Made by a program: the position numbers and the translations under genes. Positions 35,389-44,442 of a stretch of DNA of 51,462 nucleotides are shown in pieces. The notes beneath the pieces were generated by a model that worked only from the letters and a program-made list of their open reading frames with translations, ran no database searches and was not told the DNA's origin. Numbering within the stretch: the first letter of the stretch is position 1; each line of letters begins with the position of its first letter. Origin of the DNA: Candidatus Eremiobacteraceae bacterium (GTDB lineage Bacteria > Vulcanimicrobiota > Vulcanimicrobiia > Eremiobacterales > Eremiobacteraceae); contig DATCBN010000041.1 of NCBI GenBank assembly GCA_036511855.1, positions 1-51,462 on the forward strand, written 5' to 3'.

Positions 35389-36735
35389 GTGCGCAATCGC
35401 TCGATAGCTTTCGCGATGATGTGTTCGGCGGCATGGATCGCGCTCATCGGCGCGGCACAGTCGGTGCCCGCGGCTTCATTCCAAACCGCGACGACGGAGC
35501 GGCTGACCAACGGAACGACGATCGTCTCGCAGGCGACCGGCGGCCGCTTGGTGGCGGCGGAAGTGGTGGTGCCGGCCGGACTCGCGCAACAGACATCTGC
35601 CAACGCCGGCGTTGCGGGAGTGACCGCAGCACTTGTCCTGCGCACGCCAATCGATGGCGGCGAGTCGCTCGCCGATGCGGCGCAGCGCGTCGGCGCGACG
35701 GTGTCCTATACGCTCGACCCGTTCGACACGCGCTACTATCTCGAAGCACAGGCGCCGCAGTTCGCGGGCCTGCTCCAGGGACTCGTGAAGGCGATCGGTG
35801 CGCCCGACTTCAGCCAGTTCGTCGCGGTCCGCTCCGCCGCGCTGTCGGCGGCGGCGGCGGACGGCGCCAGTCCGGCGATCGCGGCGCTCGATATGCTGCG
35901 CCAAGTGACCTATTCGGGAACGGGCTATGCGTATCCCGATTCCGGGCTTCAGATCAGCCTGTCGAAGCTGACGGCATCGAACGTCTCGCTGTTCGCAGCG
36001 CAATACCACCTCGGGCCGGGCACGATCGTCGCGCTCGAAGGCGCCGTCGACGACTCGGTGCTGAGCGCGGTGCGCTCCTCGTTCAACGGCATCGCGCCAT
36101 CAGATGCACGCGGCCGGTCAATTCCGTTCGGAGGCGGTAAGCCGGACGGCCAGGCACAGCCGTTAGCGCCGCGCGGACACGAAGTCGTCACGCATCGCAT
36201 GGTCTCCGCACCATGGGTGGCGGTAGGTTATCCGGCGCCCGGCATGTTCACAAACGACTACCCGGTCATGCTCGTCATCGAAGCATTGCTTGGTCGCGGC
36301 GGCGACGTGCATTCGTTCTCGCTGGGTTCGGACAATGCGTTGCCTTCCGAATTCGTCGGCGCGTATTACCAATACGAGGCGCAGCCCGGCATGCTCGCCA
36401 TTTTCCTCAACGGAAGCGACTCGAGCGTCGATGGTGCCGTGCGCGATCTGCAGAGCGCAGTCGATCGCTTGCGCGGAACCGCCCTGCCCGATTCTCTCAT
36501 CGATCACGGCCGCCGCCTCGCGATGGGTCAGTACTACACGAGCGTGTCTAGTCTTGGCGACGCGGCGTGGCTGCTCGGCCGTGCCGTATCGTCGCCGGAC
36601 GGCACCAACTTCGAGAACCTCGTGCCGGTCCGCATCGCGCACGTGAGCGCGGCGGACGTCCAGCGCGTCGCAAGGCGCTATCTGACGGGCGAGATCCTCG
36701 GCATCGTGTTGCCGCAGACGTCACCGCAGCAGTAG
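35389..36735 (+). CDS. Second M16-like protein lacking zinc ligands
   Basis: This 448-residue exported protein starts at GTG with an N-terminal signal (about 1-29). It aligns in outline with its neighbour, e.g. GVAGVTAALVLRTPIDGGESLADAAQRVGA where active M16 enzymes carry HxxEH, and YHLGPGTIVALEGAVD followed by an M16_C-like half. No HxxEH or downstream Glu is visible. The two genes are adjacent (1 bp gap) and probably act as a heterodimer, perhaps as a peptide-binding clamp rather than a protease. The pair sits between ftsH and a glycosyltransferase; no function can be stated. Confidence 0.8.
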   Translation: MRNRSIAFAMMCSAAWIALIGAAQSVPAASFQTATTERLTNGTTIVSQATGGRLVAAEVVVPAGLAQQTSANAGVAGVTAALVLRTPIDGGESLADAAQRVGATVSYTLDPFDTRYYLEAQAPQFAGLLQGLVKAIGAPDFSQFVAVRSAALSAAAADGASPAIAALDMLRQVTYSGTGYAYPDSGLQISLSKLTASNVSLFAAQYHLGPGTIVALEGAVDDSVLSAVRSSFNGIAPSDARGRSIPFGGGKPDGQAQPLAPRGHEVVTHRMVSAPWVAVGYPAPGMFTNDYPVMLVIEALLGRGGDVHSFSLGSDNALPSEFVGAYYQYEAQPGMLAIFLNGSDSSVDGAVRDLQSAVDRLRGTALPDSLIDHGRRLAMGQYYTSVSSLGDAAWLLGRAVSSPDGTNFENLVPVRIAHVSAADVQRVARRYLTGEILGIVLPQTSPQQ

Positions 36736-36745
36736 TCGCGGGCGC

Positions 36746-37843
36746 GTGCGCGTCGCGTTCGTCCACGACTATCTCACCCAGTTCGGTGGCGCCGAGCGGG
36801 TGTTGCTTGCCATGCGCGCGATGTATCCGGATGCGCCGGTGTACACGTCGCTCTACGATCCGGCCGTTTTTGCAGGCGCGTTCAACGGCGTCGACGTGCG
36901 CACGACCTGGCTCCAGCACCTGCCGCTCGCGCACAAGTCGTTTCGCGCGCTCTTGCCGTTATATCCGTCCGCGTTTGCCGCGCTGGACATGTCGCCGTTC
37001 GATCTCGTGATATCCTCGACGTCTTCGTTCGCCAAAGGAGTACGGGTGCGCCCCGGGGCGCTGCACGTCTCGTACGTCCATACGCCGACGCGTTTTTTGT
37101 GGCGCATGGACGAGTATGCGTTCGATGTCGCACCGTGGTGGTCGCGCCCCTTGCTGGCGGCGGCACTGCCGGGTTTGCGCCGGTGGGACTACGCGGCCGC
37201 TCAGCGGCCCGATCACATCGTGGCGAACTCGCGAAACGTGGCCGCTCGGATATTATCGTGTTACGGGCGCGAGAGCGACGTCTTGCATTGTCCAGCCGAT
37301 ACGGAAGCGTTTGCGCCGGCCGACGCAAGCGAAATAGGCGAATCGTACGTGGTCGCCGCGCGGCTCTTGCCGTACAAGCGGGTGCGGCTTGCCGTTGAAG
37401 CGTGCAATGCGTTGGGCGCGCCATTGATCGTCCTTGGTTCCGGGCCGGATGAGGCGCGATTGCGAGCGCTCGCCGGACCAACCGTGCGTTTTACCGGTCA
37501 CGTGTCCGATGCGCAACGTCGCCAGATATTCGCGCGTGCTCGCGCGATCGTGGTGCCGGGCGAAGAAGATTTCGGCCTTGTGCCGGTCGAGGCCGCGGCG
37601 GCAGGCAGGCCGACTGTGGCATTCGGTGCGGGCGGAGCGATGGAGACGGTCGTGGACGGAGTGACCGGAGTGTTCTTTCGCGAACCGACGGCCGAGTCGC
37701 TCGCCAACGCGCTCAAAAATCTCGATCCATTCGCATTTAGCGTCGACTCGATGACGGCGCACGCGGCGAAGTTTTCGGCCGAGCGATTCCGCGCGGGCTT
37801 TCGCGCGCTCCTGGAATCCTATGGCGTGCCGGCGACTCTGTAG
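36746..37843 (+). CDS. Glycosyltransferase family 4 (GT-B)
   Basis: This 365-residue cytosolic or membrane-associated GT-B enzyme starts at GTG with RVAFVHDYLTQFGGAERVLL (acceptor domain Gly loop). It has VSYVHTPTRFLWRM, the domain link VVAARLLPYKRVRLAVEA, and the nucleotide-sugar site PGEEDFGLVPVEAAAAGRP (the E-x7-E-like motif) near residue 275, then GGAMETVVDGVTGVFF. These are features of GT4 mannosyl/glucosyl transferases used in cell-surface glycan or glycolipid synthesis. The exact sugar and acceptor are unknown. Ten bp separate it from the M16-like gene. Confidence 0.92.
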   Translation: MRVAFVHDYLTQFGGAERVLLAMRAMYPDAPVYTSLYDPAVFAGAFNGVDVRTTWLQHLPLAHKSFRALLPLYPSAFAALDMSPFDLVISSTSSFAKGVRVRPGALHVSYVHTPTRFLWRMDEYAFDVAPWWSRPLLAAALPGLRRWDYAAAQRPDHIVANSRNVAARILSCYGRESDVLHCPADTEAFAPADASEIGESYVVAARLLPYKRVRLAVEACNALGAPLIVLGSGPDEARLRALAGPTVRFTGHVSDAQRRQIFARARAIVVPGEEDFGLVPVEAAAAGRPTVAFGAGGAMETVVDGVTGVFFREPTAESLANALKNLDPFAFSVDSMTAHAAKFSAERFRAGFRALLESYGVPATL

Positions 37844-37860
37844 GATGGTGAGCCGTACTG

Positions 37861-37925
37861 GGGCAAGCATCCCGTACTAGGGTGAGCAACGCTCACCCAT
37901 TTGGGCAAGCGATGCTTGCCCTAAT
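37861..37925. repeat. Cluster of palindromic repeats after a glycosyltransferase gene
   Basis: A half unit GGGGCAAGCAT (from 37861) is followed by GGGTGAGC-AAC-GCTCACCC (37880-37898) and GGGCAAGC-GAT-GCTTGCCC (37903-37921), ending TAATA. Truncated and intact units are packed side by side, as if several insertions or duplications occurred here. Confidence 0.85.
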
Positions 37926-37978
37926 ACTTAACTGAGATATTCAAAGGTCGAGTCCGCGGGCTCTGCGAACGGGTCGCC

Positions 37979-38938
37979 GTGAAGCGACCGTTTACGTTTC
38001 CCACGTTGGATCTCAATCGCCTATCGCTGACCGCGCTCGACGATCGGCCGTCGAAAGTCTCTCGCGACGCGCTCGCAAAGTCGCATGTCCCCGGACAGAC
38101 TTTCGCTCAATTCTGGGAGTCGTTGCCCGACATCTTAGCGGTCAAAGATCTGCGCAGTTTGGTCGCCGACATCGCTCGATCAAACCGCGATGGCAAGGCC
38201 GTGGCGCTTGGCGCGGGCGGTCACGTCATCAAGACCGGACTCGCGCCGATCGTCGTCGATCTCATGCGCGATGGAATCGTCAACGCGGTCGCGACCAATG
38301 GATCAGTGTGCATCCACGATGTCGAGCTTGCGATCGTCGGCAAGACGTCTGAGGATGTCGATGCAAGTCTGCGCGACGGCTCGTTCGGCATGACGCGCGA
38401 AACCGCGGATTTCATCCTCGACGCTATCGCCGGCGAAGGGCCGTCGCTCGGACTCGGCCGCGCGCTCGGCAACGCGCTGCTCAAGCGGGGTGCGCCGTTC
38501 GCGGAGGCGTCGATTCTGGCGCAAGGCGCGGCGCTCGACGTTCCGGTGACCGTTCATGTCGCCATCGGCACCGACATCATCCACATGCACCCAAAAGCCG
38601 ACGGTGCGGCGCTCGGCGCCGCGACGTTGTTCGACTTTCGGCGCTTTACCGAAGTGGTCGCCGCAGTCACCGATGGCGGCGCGTATCTCAATTTCGGGTC
38701 GGCCGTCGTGCTGCCCGAAGTGTTCTTGAAGGCGCTATCGGTCGCGCGCAACCTGGGTTATCGCAACGACTTCGTCACCGCCGATTTCGATTTCATCCGC
38801 CACTACCGAACGCGCACGAATGTCGTCGTGCGGCCGCACCTTCACGGCGGGCGCGGCTACATGTTCACCGGTCACCATGAGATCATGATGCCGCTTTTCG
38901 CCGCGGGAGTTCGCGCGGCCATCGAAGCAAACCGCTGA
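37979..38938 (+). CDS. Conserved protein of unknown function, GT-rich Rossmann-like
   Basis: This 319-residue cytosolic protein starts at GTG (KRPFTFPTLDLNRLSLT). It is clearly under selection as a folded enzyme: AVALGAGGHVIKTGLAPIVV, NAVATNGSVCIHDVELAIVG, SFGMTRETADFILDAIAGEG, VTVHVAIGTDIIHMHPKADG and YLNFGSAVVLPEVFLKALSV. The GGHVIKTG and GTDIIHMHP segments look like substrate or nucleotide loops, with weak similarity in style to deoxyhypusine synthase. I do not recognise the family with confidence. It is 11 bp upstream of a rhomboid gene and lies after the repeat cluster. No pathway neighbours help. Confidence 0.6.
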   Translation: MKRPFTFPTLDLNRLSLTALDDRPSKVSRDALAKSHVPGQTFAQFWESLPDILAVKDLRSLVADIARSNRDGKAVALGAGGHVIKTGLAPIVVDLMRDGIVNAVATNGSVCIHDVELAIVGKTSEDVDASLRDGSFGMTRETADFILDAIAGEGPSLGLGRALGNALLKRGAPFAEASILAQGAALDVPVTVHVAIGTDIIHMHPKADGAALGAATLFDFRRFTEVVAAVTDGGAYLNFGSAVVLPEVFLKALSVARNLGYRNDFVTADFDFIRHYRTRTNVVVRPHLHGGRGYMFTGHHEIMMPLFAAGVRAAIEANR

Positions 38939-38948
38939 TGGCCGCCAC

Positions 38949-39548
38949 GTGAGCTGGCGCACGGCACCGGTGACGCTCTCCATGCTGGCGGCATGCTGGC
39001 TCGCCTTTGCCTTCGACTTCTTCGTGACGGGCGGCCGTCAGGAGATGGGGCCGCTCGTGGCGGCCGGTCAAATCGTTCCGTCGCTGATCCAAGGCGGCCA
39101 GTGGTGGCGTCTGATCACGTCCGGCTTCTTGCACTACGGAATCTTGCACATCGCATTCAATTCGTACGCGCTCTTCCAAGTGGGCATATTGGTGGAATAC
39201 GTGTACGGCAGTGCGCGATTTTTCGTCATCTACTTCGTCGCGCTGATCGCGGGCGGACTCGCCGCTTACTACTCCACGATCGGTTCCGACAACGCGACAG
39301 CCGGGGCGTCGGGCGCCATCATGGGCGTGTTCGGCGCGATGGGCGTGCTTGGCTTCAAGATCCCGCACGCGCGCACCGCGCTTTTGCAGAGTGCGATTTT
39401 CCCGATCGTCCTCACGTTGGGAAACGGTCTGCTGAACACCGGCATATCCAACGCGGGGCACATCGGCGGCTTGATCGGCGGCGTGCTCGCCGCGGTCGTC
39501 ATGACGCCGGCACGCGCGGCGATGCTGCGCGGCCAGAACGAAGCGTAG
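38949..39548 (+). CDS. Rhomboid-family intramembrane serine protease
   Basis: This 199-residue protein has six hydrophobic segments. The catalytic Ser121 is in GASGA (119-123) and the His171 is in NAGHIGGLIGG. The oxyanion/gating residues are represented by GFLHYGILHIAFNSYAL (His62, His67, Asn71). All rhomboid essentials are therefore present. Substrates are membrane proteins but cannot be named. Start is GTG at 38949, 11 bp after the unknown protein's stop; a preceding ATG is out of frame and stops at once. It converges on a glycosyltransferase with a 10-bp gap and no terminator. Confidence 0.93.
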   Translation: MSWRTAPVTLSMLAACWLAFAFDFFVTGGRQEMGPLVAAGQIVPSLIQGGQWWRLITSGFLHYGILHIAFNSYALFQVGILVEYVYGSARFFVIYFVALIAGGLAAYYSTIGSDNATAGASGAIMGVFGAMGVLGFKIPHARTALLQSAIFPIVLTLGNGLLNTGISNAGHIGGLIGGVLAAVVMTPARAAMLRGQNEA

Positions 39549-39558
39549 ATTTCGCCGG

Positions 39559-40614
39559 TCATACTCTGCATGCGTCTTCGATGACCTTGAGTGTGGATTC
39601 AGCACACGCATCCCAGCTCATCGCCGCCGCGCGGACTAGACCTCGAGCGCGCAGATCGGCCGCCAGCGTTTCGTCGGTCAACACGTCGACAAGCCGATCG
39701 GCCAGCGCACCGGCGTCGGCCGGCGAAAAATAAAGTGCGGCATCACCGCCGGCTTCAGGCACGCTCGCCGCATCGGATGCGATCACGGGTGTGCCGTACG
39801 CCATGGCCTCGAGCACCGGCAAACCAAAACCCTCATACATCGAGGGAAAAACAAGCGCCGCCGCACCGCGATAGAGCGCCGCCAACCGGGCATCGCTGAC
39901 CTCTCCTTCCATGCGCACGACAACTTCGCCGGCCGCATCCCGTCCGGGGAGATGTTTCGCACGCCCGGCTACCACGAGCGCGGTGTCGCTCCGAAGGCGT
40001 GACGGCAACATGCCCAGCGCCGTTGCCAACGTGGCTACGTTCTTGCGGCCCTCGACTTCGCCGACGAAGAGCACGTATTGTCGCGCGCCGTCAAATCGGG
40101 CGGGTTCAGCGTCCGCGAATGCCGGCGGAAAGTCCGTGCCCAAATGCACGACCCGGATCTTAGCTTCGTCCGCGCCCAAGTGGCGCACGATCTCGCGCTT
40201 TGTGAAGTTGGAATCCGCGAGAATGCATTCCGCCGTGCGAGCGGTCGTCTGAAACGGCTCCTGTTCGTTGCGCCGGCGCCGATCGTCGGGCGACGGCGAC
40301 TCGAATGGCCAGACATCGTGCACGGTGGCGATCGCTCTCACCGGCGCGACCCAGGTCATGCCGTTCCACGGATACCAGACCGCATCCAGGCCGAGCTGCC
40401 CCGATCGGGTCCTGCGCTCAACAGCCACGTCCGCGCCAACTTGCCGGCACAATCTCGTTCGCACCAAACCGGGAAAGCGGTGGGGTACGAGCAACGTCAG
40501 GCGGACTCGACCTGTTGCGCGCGTGGCCCAGCGGCGCAAAAGCGCGCGCGCGTAGCGGCCGATGCCGCGTTTGTCGTGCAGCAAGTTGACCGCATCGACG
40601 CCGAGCTGGAGCAA
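39559..40614 (-). CDS. Glycosyltransferase family 4
   Basis: This protein of about 351 residues is a GT-B transferase. Landmarks are QLGVDAVNLLHDKRGIGRYAR at the N-terminus, ATVHDVWPFESP, the ADSNFTKREIVRHLG block, YVLFVGEVEGRKNVATLATAL and the donor site FPSMYEGFGLPVLEAMAYGTPV with the E-x7-E spacing, then ALYFSPADAGALADRL. The start was set at TTG 40614, the first start codon after the upstream gene's stop (40625). A longer reading from 40860 would overlap that gene and lacks homology. No clear ribosome site precedes it. The role is surface glycan or glycoconjugate synthesis, inferred. Confidence 0.85.
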   Translation of the reverse strand: MLQLGVDAVNLLHDKRGIGRYARALLRRWATRATGRVRLTLLVPHRFPGLVRTRLCRQVGADVAVERRTRSGQLGLDAVWYPWNGMTWVAPVRAIATVHDVWPFESPSPDDRRRRNEQEPFQTTARTAECILADSNFTKREIVRHLGADEAKIRVVHLGTDFPPAFADAEPARFDGARQYVLFVGEVEGRKNVATLATALGMLPSRLRSDTALVVAGRAKHLPGRDAAGEVVVRMEGEVSDARLAALYRGAAALVFPSMYEGFGLPVLEAMAYGTPVIASDAASVPEAGGDAALYFSPADAGALADRLVDVLTDETLAADLRARGLVRAAAMSWDACAESTLKVIEDACRV

Positions 40615-40624
40615 CGGAGTCCGG

Positions 40625-43291
40625 CTAGCCGGCGGGCCGGCCAAAGCCGGCTTCGGAGAAGCCCGCCGGCGCCGATTCGCTTGCACTCGTGTTCGTGCGG
40701 GCCGCCGATTCGTCGTCGAGATTGACGATGACGACGCCATGCAGGCCGCGCGCCAACCCGACCAGATCCGTGCGCTGCGTGAAGAACAACGATTGGATGC
40801 CGCGATGACCTTCGTTTGCCAGCAATGTGAGCGCGCCGGCCGCTCGTTCCGGATCGGCATGGGCGAGCGCGTCGTCCAGGATGAGCGGCACGTGTTCTCC
40901 GGAGCCGAGCGCCTGCGCCGTCGCCGCGCGCAGCGCGAGATTCACTTGCTCGATCGTACCGCTGGACAACTGCCACGGATCCACCGTGCCGCCTCGTTCC
41001 AGCGACGTGAGCCGCACCGTGAAATCCGCCGGATTCAAATTGGCGCCGACGTATTTTCCCGACGTGATCTTCCCGACCGCTTCGCCAAGCGCGGCGTTCA
41101 TGGTCGGCAAATAGCTCTTGTGGATAGCGATCTTGACCTCGTCGATGATATCCCGCGCGAGTATTGCCGCGCGGGCGGCAGTGAACAAACGGCGCTCCTC
41201 GGCACGGCTGGCCTCCAAACGCTCTTCCAGCTCTGCGATATCGGGCAGTTTCGCCGCGTCGCATCGCGCGGTGAGCTCACGAGCCCTCGTCTTTGCCTCG
41301 GCCAGTTGACGGCGCAGGTCGTCGCGAGCGGCGACAGCCGTCTTCTCATCGACCGCCCCTTTCGATTGCGCATAATCCGGCGACGCCTCGCGCAATCCAG
41401 CGGAGAGGCGGCCGATCTCATCGCGAAGCGAGTCGACGTCGAAGTCGCCGAGCGCCTCTGCAAGCGTCGTTTGCGCAATCGCGACCGACGCGTCGGCACG
41501 CGACGCGTGCTCGGCCGCGCCGCGCAGCCCCCGGAAAGCGGCAATCCGCACGTCCAAGTCGGGGCCGGCGGCGACGCCGGCATCGTCGAACAGCGCAGTC
41601 AGTGTGGACGACGCCGATTCCGCCGCCGTCGATCCGGTCAAAACATCGCGCTCCAAAGCCCCGATGCCTTCGAGTTGCGCTTCAAGAGAGCGGAGCTGGC
41701 CGCGGCGCGACTCCAGCGTCTGAGCGAGCGCAGCCGCTTCGGCTTCGACCGCATCGCGATCTCGCTGCGCATTAAATCTCGCGCGTACCGACGCGACATC
41801 GGTGCAGTATAAGGATCGGCAGGCCTTTGTGAGGTCGGCCTGCGCGCGGTCGAGCACGTCGCGGGCATCCGCGGCTTCGGCCTCAGCAGCTCGGATTCGC
41901 TCCGCACGCTTGCCGGCCGCAGAAAGATAGAAGAGCACCATCACCAATCCGACGACGAGCGCGCCGACACCGGCGCGAGTCAGCATCGTCAACTGTTCGA
42001 ACATTCCGATGACGAGCACGATCACCGCAACGAGCAGCACGGGTGCGAATGCCATCGGCGTGGCCTGGCGCATCTGTCGCGCGATCGCGGCGCGCGTCTC
42101 GAGGTTGCGCGCGCGACTTTCCACCGCATCCACGGCGATGTCTTGCTCCTCGAGTTGTTCGACCGCGACGCGGTCCAATTCCGGCGCATCGCCCGCCCGG
42201 GTCGACGCAGCTTCGAGTTGTGCGCCTAGCTGGGTGGTCCGCTGTTCGTCGCCGGCGATCGCCTGTCTGCACTCGTCGCGTTGCGATCGCAGCAGCGCGC
42301 GTTCGGGTTCGCGGCCGTCGGCTCGCCCAAACGCCGATGCGGCTTCCGCGATCGCGATCTCGCGGATCGATATCGCATGCTCGATTTCGGCAGCCGCTTT
42401 TGCTTGATCCTCACGCGATTGAACGCGATCACCGGCGCCGAATCTTGCCGCAGGGATGGCGTCGCGCGATTGCACGGCTTGCGCGACATCCGCGAGAGCG
42501 ACTTCGACGCGGCGCGAGCGCTCCTCAAGTGAACGGAGGCGAGCGACAGTGACAACAACCTCCGCTTGGCGGCACTTGGTCTCGAGCGTGTCGGCCTCGG
42601 CCATCGCCGCGGCGCGCTGTTCGATGGTGGCCTTCAATTCGTGGGATCGTTCGTTCGCTCGCTTCCAATCGAGTTCGGCCTGTTCTCGGTCGGACCGGGC
42701 GGCGGCAAAAGGCGTGGTCCTGGACGCTTCGCTGCCGATGTCTTTCGTGGCAAAATTACTAAGCGCTAGAATCGCCGAGTCGGCGCCTTCGTCGCCGCCC
42801 GAACCAACGACGGCGGTGAGCCGCTCGCCCAACGCGCCGAAATCGGCATCTTCTTTCGATTGAAGCTCGCCCGGACCGACGACTGCAGCCGCGCGGTACG
42901 CGTCCAGCGACAGACTGAGCGCCAGTTGACCCGGAGAAACTTTGCGGCCCCCGCTCCAGGCATCGACTTGTTCCTTCGTGTCGAGCGTGCGGGTGACGGT
43001 TTTCACATCGTCGGCGAAGTCGCGCGTGGTCTCGAATCCGCGCCCGTCATCGAGCTCGAACTCCAAGCGCGCACGGTATGGAACACCCGATCGCCACGGC
43101 CGGTAGCGATCCAGGTCGAACGTGTATTGCTGTTGCGGGAATCCGAACAGCAGACGCATGATGCATTCGGCGAGCGTCGACTTGCCCGACTCGTTCGGAC
43201 CGGCGATCACCGTGAGCCCGCGCGAAAATTCGAACGGGCCGCGACCGACGAGCTTGCCGAAGCCGTCCACGATGACCCGTTTGAGGATCAC
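40625..43291 (-). CDS. YhaN-like SbcC/Rad50-type ATPase with membrane segments
   Basis: This 888-residue ATPase starts at GTG with MILKRVIVDGFGKLVGRGPF and Walker A GPNESGKST (31-39). Heptad-rich coiled coil occupies about 195-410 and 460-740. Two hydrophobic segments (about 414-431 and 439-458) interrupt the middle, where Rad50/SbcC have the zinc hook; no CxxC hook is seen. The signature LSSGTIEQVNLALRAA and Walker B LILDDALAHAD lie near the C-terminus. This layout matches Bacillus YhaN rather than SbcC. The stop of the partner gene upstream overlaps this start (GTGA, 43291-43288), so the two are coupled as in yhaO-yhaN. Confidence 0.88.
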   Translation of the reverse strand: MILKRVIVDGFGKLVGRGPFEFSRGLTVIAGPNESGKSTLAECIMRLLFGFPQQQYTFDLDRYRPWRSGVPYRARLEFELDDGRGFETTRDFADDVKTVTRTLDTKEQVDAWSGGRKVSPGQLALSLSLDAYRAAAVVGPGELQSKEDADFGALGERLTAVVGSGGDEGADSAILALSNFATKDIGSEASRTTPFAAARSDREQAELDWKRANERSHELKATIEQRAAAMAEADTLETKCRQAEVVVTVARLRSLEERSRRVEVALADVAQAVQSRDAIPAARFGAGDRVQSREDQAKAAAEIEHAISIREIAIAEAASAFGRADGREPERALLRSQRDECRQAIAGDEQRTTQLGAQLEAASTRAGDAPELDRVAVEQLEEQDIAVDAVESRARNLETRAAIARQMRQATPMAFAPVLLVAVIVLVIGMFEQLTMLTRAGVGALVVGLVMVLFYLSAAGKRAERIRAAEAEAADARDVLDRAQADLTKACRSLYCTDVASVRARFNAQRDRDAVEAEAAALAQTLESRRGQLRSLEAQLEGIGALERDVLTGSTAAESASSTLTALFDDAGVAAGPDLDVRIAAFRGLRGAAEHASRADASVAIAQTTLAEALGDFDVDSLRDEIGRLSAGLREASPDYAQSKGAVDEKTAVAARDDLRRQLAEAKTRARELTARCDAAKLPDIAELEERLEASRAEERRLFTAARAAILARDIIDEVKIAIHKSYLPTMNAALGEAVGKITSGKYVGANLNPADFTVRLTSLERGGTVDPWQLSSGTIEQVNLALRAATAQALGSGEHVPLILDDALAHADPERAAGALTLLANEGHRGIQSLFFTQRTDLVGLARGLHGVVIVNLDDESAARTNTSASESAPAGFSEAGFGRPAG

Positions 43292-44442
43292 GCGCGCAGC
43301 TTCTTCTTGGCAAACGCGAGCAAGCCATACCGCAACGCGAATTGCAGCAGGAGACGTTCGTCGTCGTCCGCGCTCGTCATGCGCTCGCGCATCGTGACGA
43401 CAAAGGCCGCGCGCACGGTATTGCCTTCATTCGCGATGGCGTCTAAATCAAATGCCTGATAATCTTCGACGAGCTCGAATCCCGGATATTGGAGCGTCAT
43501 GTCGTCGCGCAGGGCGTGCAGATCGGGGTCGAGCGATGCCTGCGCCGCGCCGGTAAGCCGGAAGCGGCAGAAGATAGAGCCGGGATACGGAATCGACGAC
43601 GCAACTTTTTCGCGAACGGCCTGGACGAGCGCGGCGGAATCGCCGAACCCGGCCACATCGAGTTCCGCATCGACGTAGCGCGTCTTGTTGATCCGCTCGA
43701 ACGTGACGCTCACGCGGCCGCCATCGACCGTGACGATGCTCGCCGTGTGTTCGCCGTCCTGATTTCTGTTGAGGGGCTCGGGCGATCCGGGGTACGCATG
43801 GTGCGGTCCCTGAAGCAGGCCGTGAAAGTGCCCGACCATGGCGTGCGCCGCACCGGCGCTCGCGATCTCAGCGCCGTTGAACGGCGCGATCGTCTCCTTG
43901 CCGGGCGGCATATGCTCTTCGTCGGACCCGTGAAAAAGAAGAAGATGCGTGCCGTCGCCGGTGCATGAAAAACCCGCGAGCGCGCGTCCATGATCGAGCG
44001 CAGACGTCTGGCCCAATCCCCACAGCGTCAGGCCATCGGCGAGCCGCTCCGGACGAAAGTTACGATCATCGAAGATGACGACGTTTGCAGGCAGCGGCTG
44101 CATCTGCCTATAGACCGATCCGGCCGTGCAAGGGTCGTGATTGCCTGGGCTGACGAACACGCGAATGGCGTCGAGGGCGCTGAGATGCCGGCGTATGTAG
44201 GCGGCGGTATCAGGGCCGGCATGCCGGTCTTCGTAAAGGTCGCCTGCGATGCAGACCGCGTCGACGCCACGCTCGCGGGCAAGATCGAGCGCCCGCTCGA
44301 ACGCGGCGCGCAATTGCTCGCGCCGTTTTGCGCCAAAGGCCGGTTCGCGACCGCCGAAGGCCATCTCGAGGTGGACATCGGCGATGTGGAGGATGCGGTA
44401 GCTCAGAACCGTTCCTTTCGTACGGAGCAGTGCGCGTGACAA
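43288..44442 (-). CDS. YhaO/SbcD-like metallophosphoesterase (DNA repair exonuclease family)
   Basis: This protein of about 370-384 residues is a calcineurin-like phosphoesterase: YRILHIADVHLEM (D-x-H), CIAGDLYED (GD), VSPGNHDPCT (GNHD), LLFHGSDEE and GHFHGLLQG (GHxH). It is the nuclease partner expected for the YhaN-like ATPase, coupled to it by GTGA. Start is uncertain. The only canonical codon is TTG 44442, without a ribosome site, which overlaps the divergent exchanger gene. A CTG at 44406 has AAGGA six bases upstream and would give the expected N-terminus SYRILHIADVHL. Either is possible. Confidence 0.85.
   Translation of the reverse strand: MSRALLRTKGTVLSYRILHIADVHLEMAFGGREPAFGAKRREQLRAAFERALDLARERGVDAVCIAGDLYEDRHAGPDTAAYIRRHLSALDAIRVFVSPGNHDPCTAGSVYRQMQPLPANVVIFDDRNFRPERLADGLTLWGLGQTSALDHGRALAGFSCTGDGTHLLLFHGSDEEHMPPGKETIAPFNGAEIASAGAAHAMVGHFHGLLQGPHHAYPGSPEPLNRNQDGEHTASIVTVDGGRVSVTFERINKTRYVDAELDVAGFGDSAALVQAVREKVASSIPYPGSIFCRFRLTGAAQASLDPDLHALRDDMTLQYPGFELVEDYQAFDLDAIANEGNTVRAAFVVTMRERMTSADDDERLLLQFALRYGLLAFAKKKLRA

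Noticed and set aside
39615-40860. 433-residue form of the glycosyltransferase starting at 40860
   Set aside because: The first 82 residues overlap the YhaN-like gene's conserved C-terminus in a different frame and are low-complexity.
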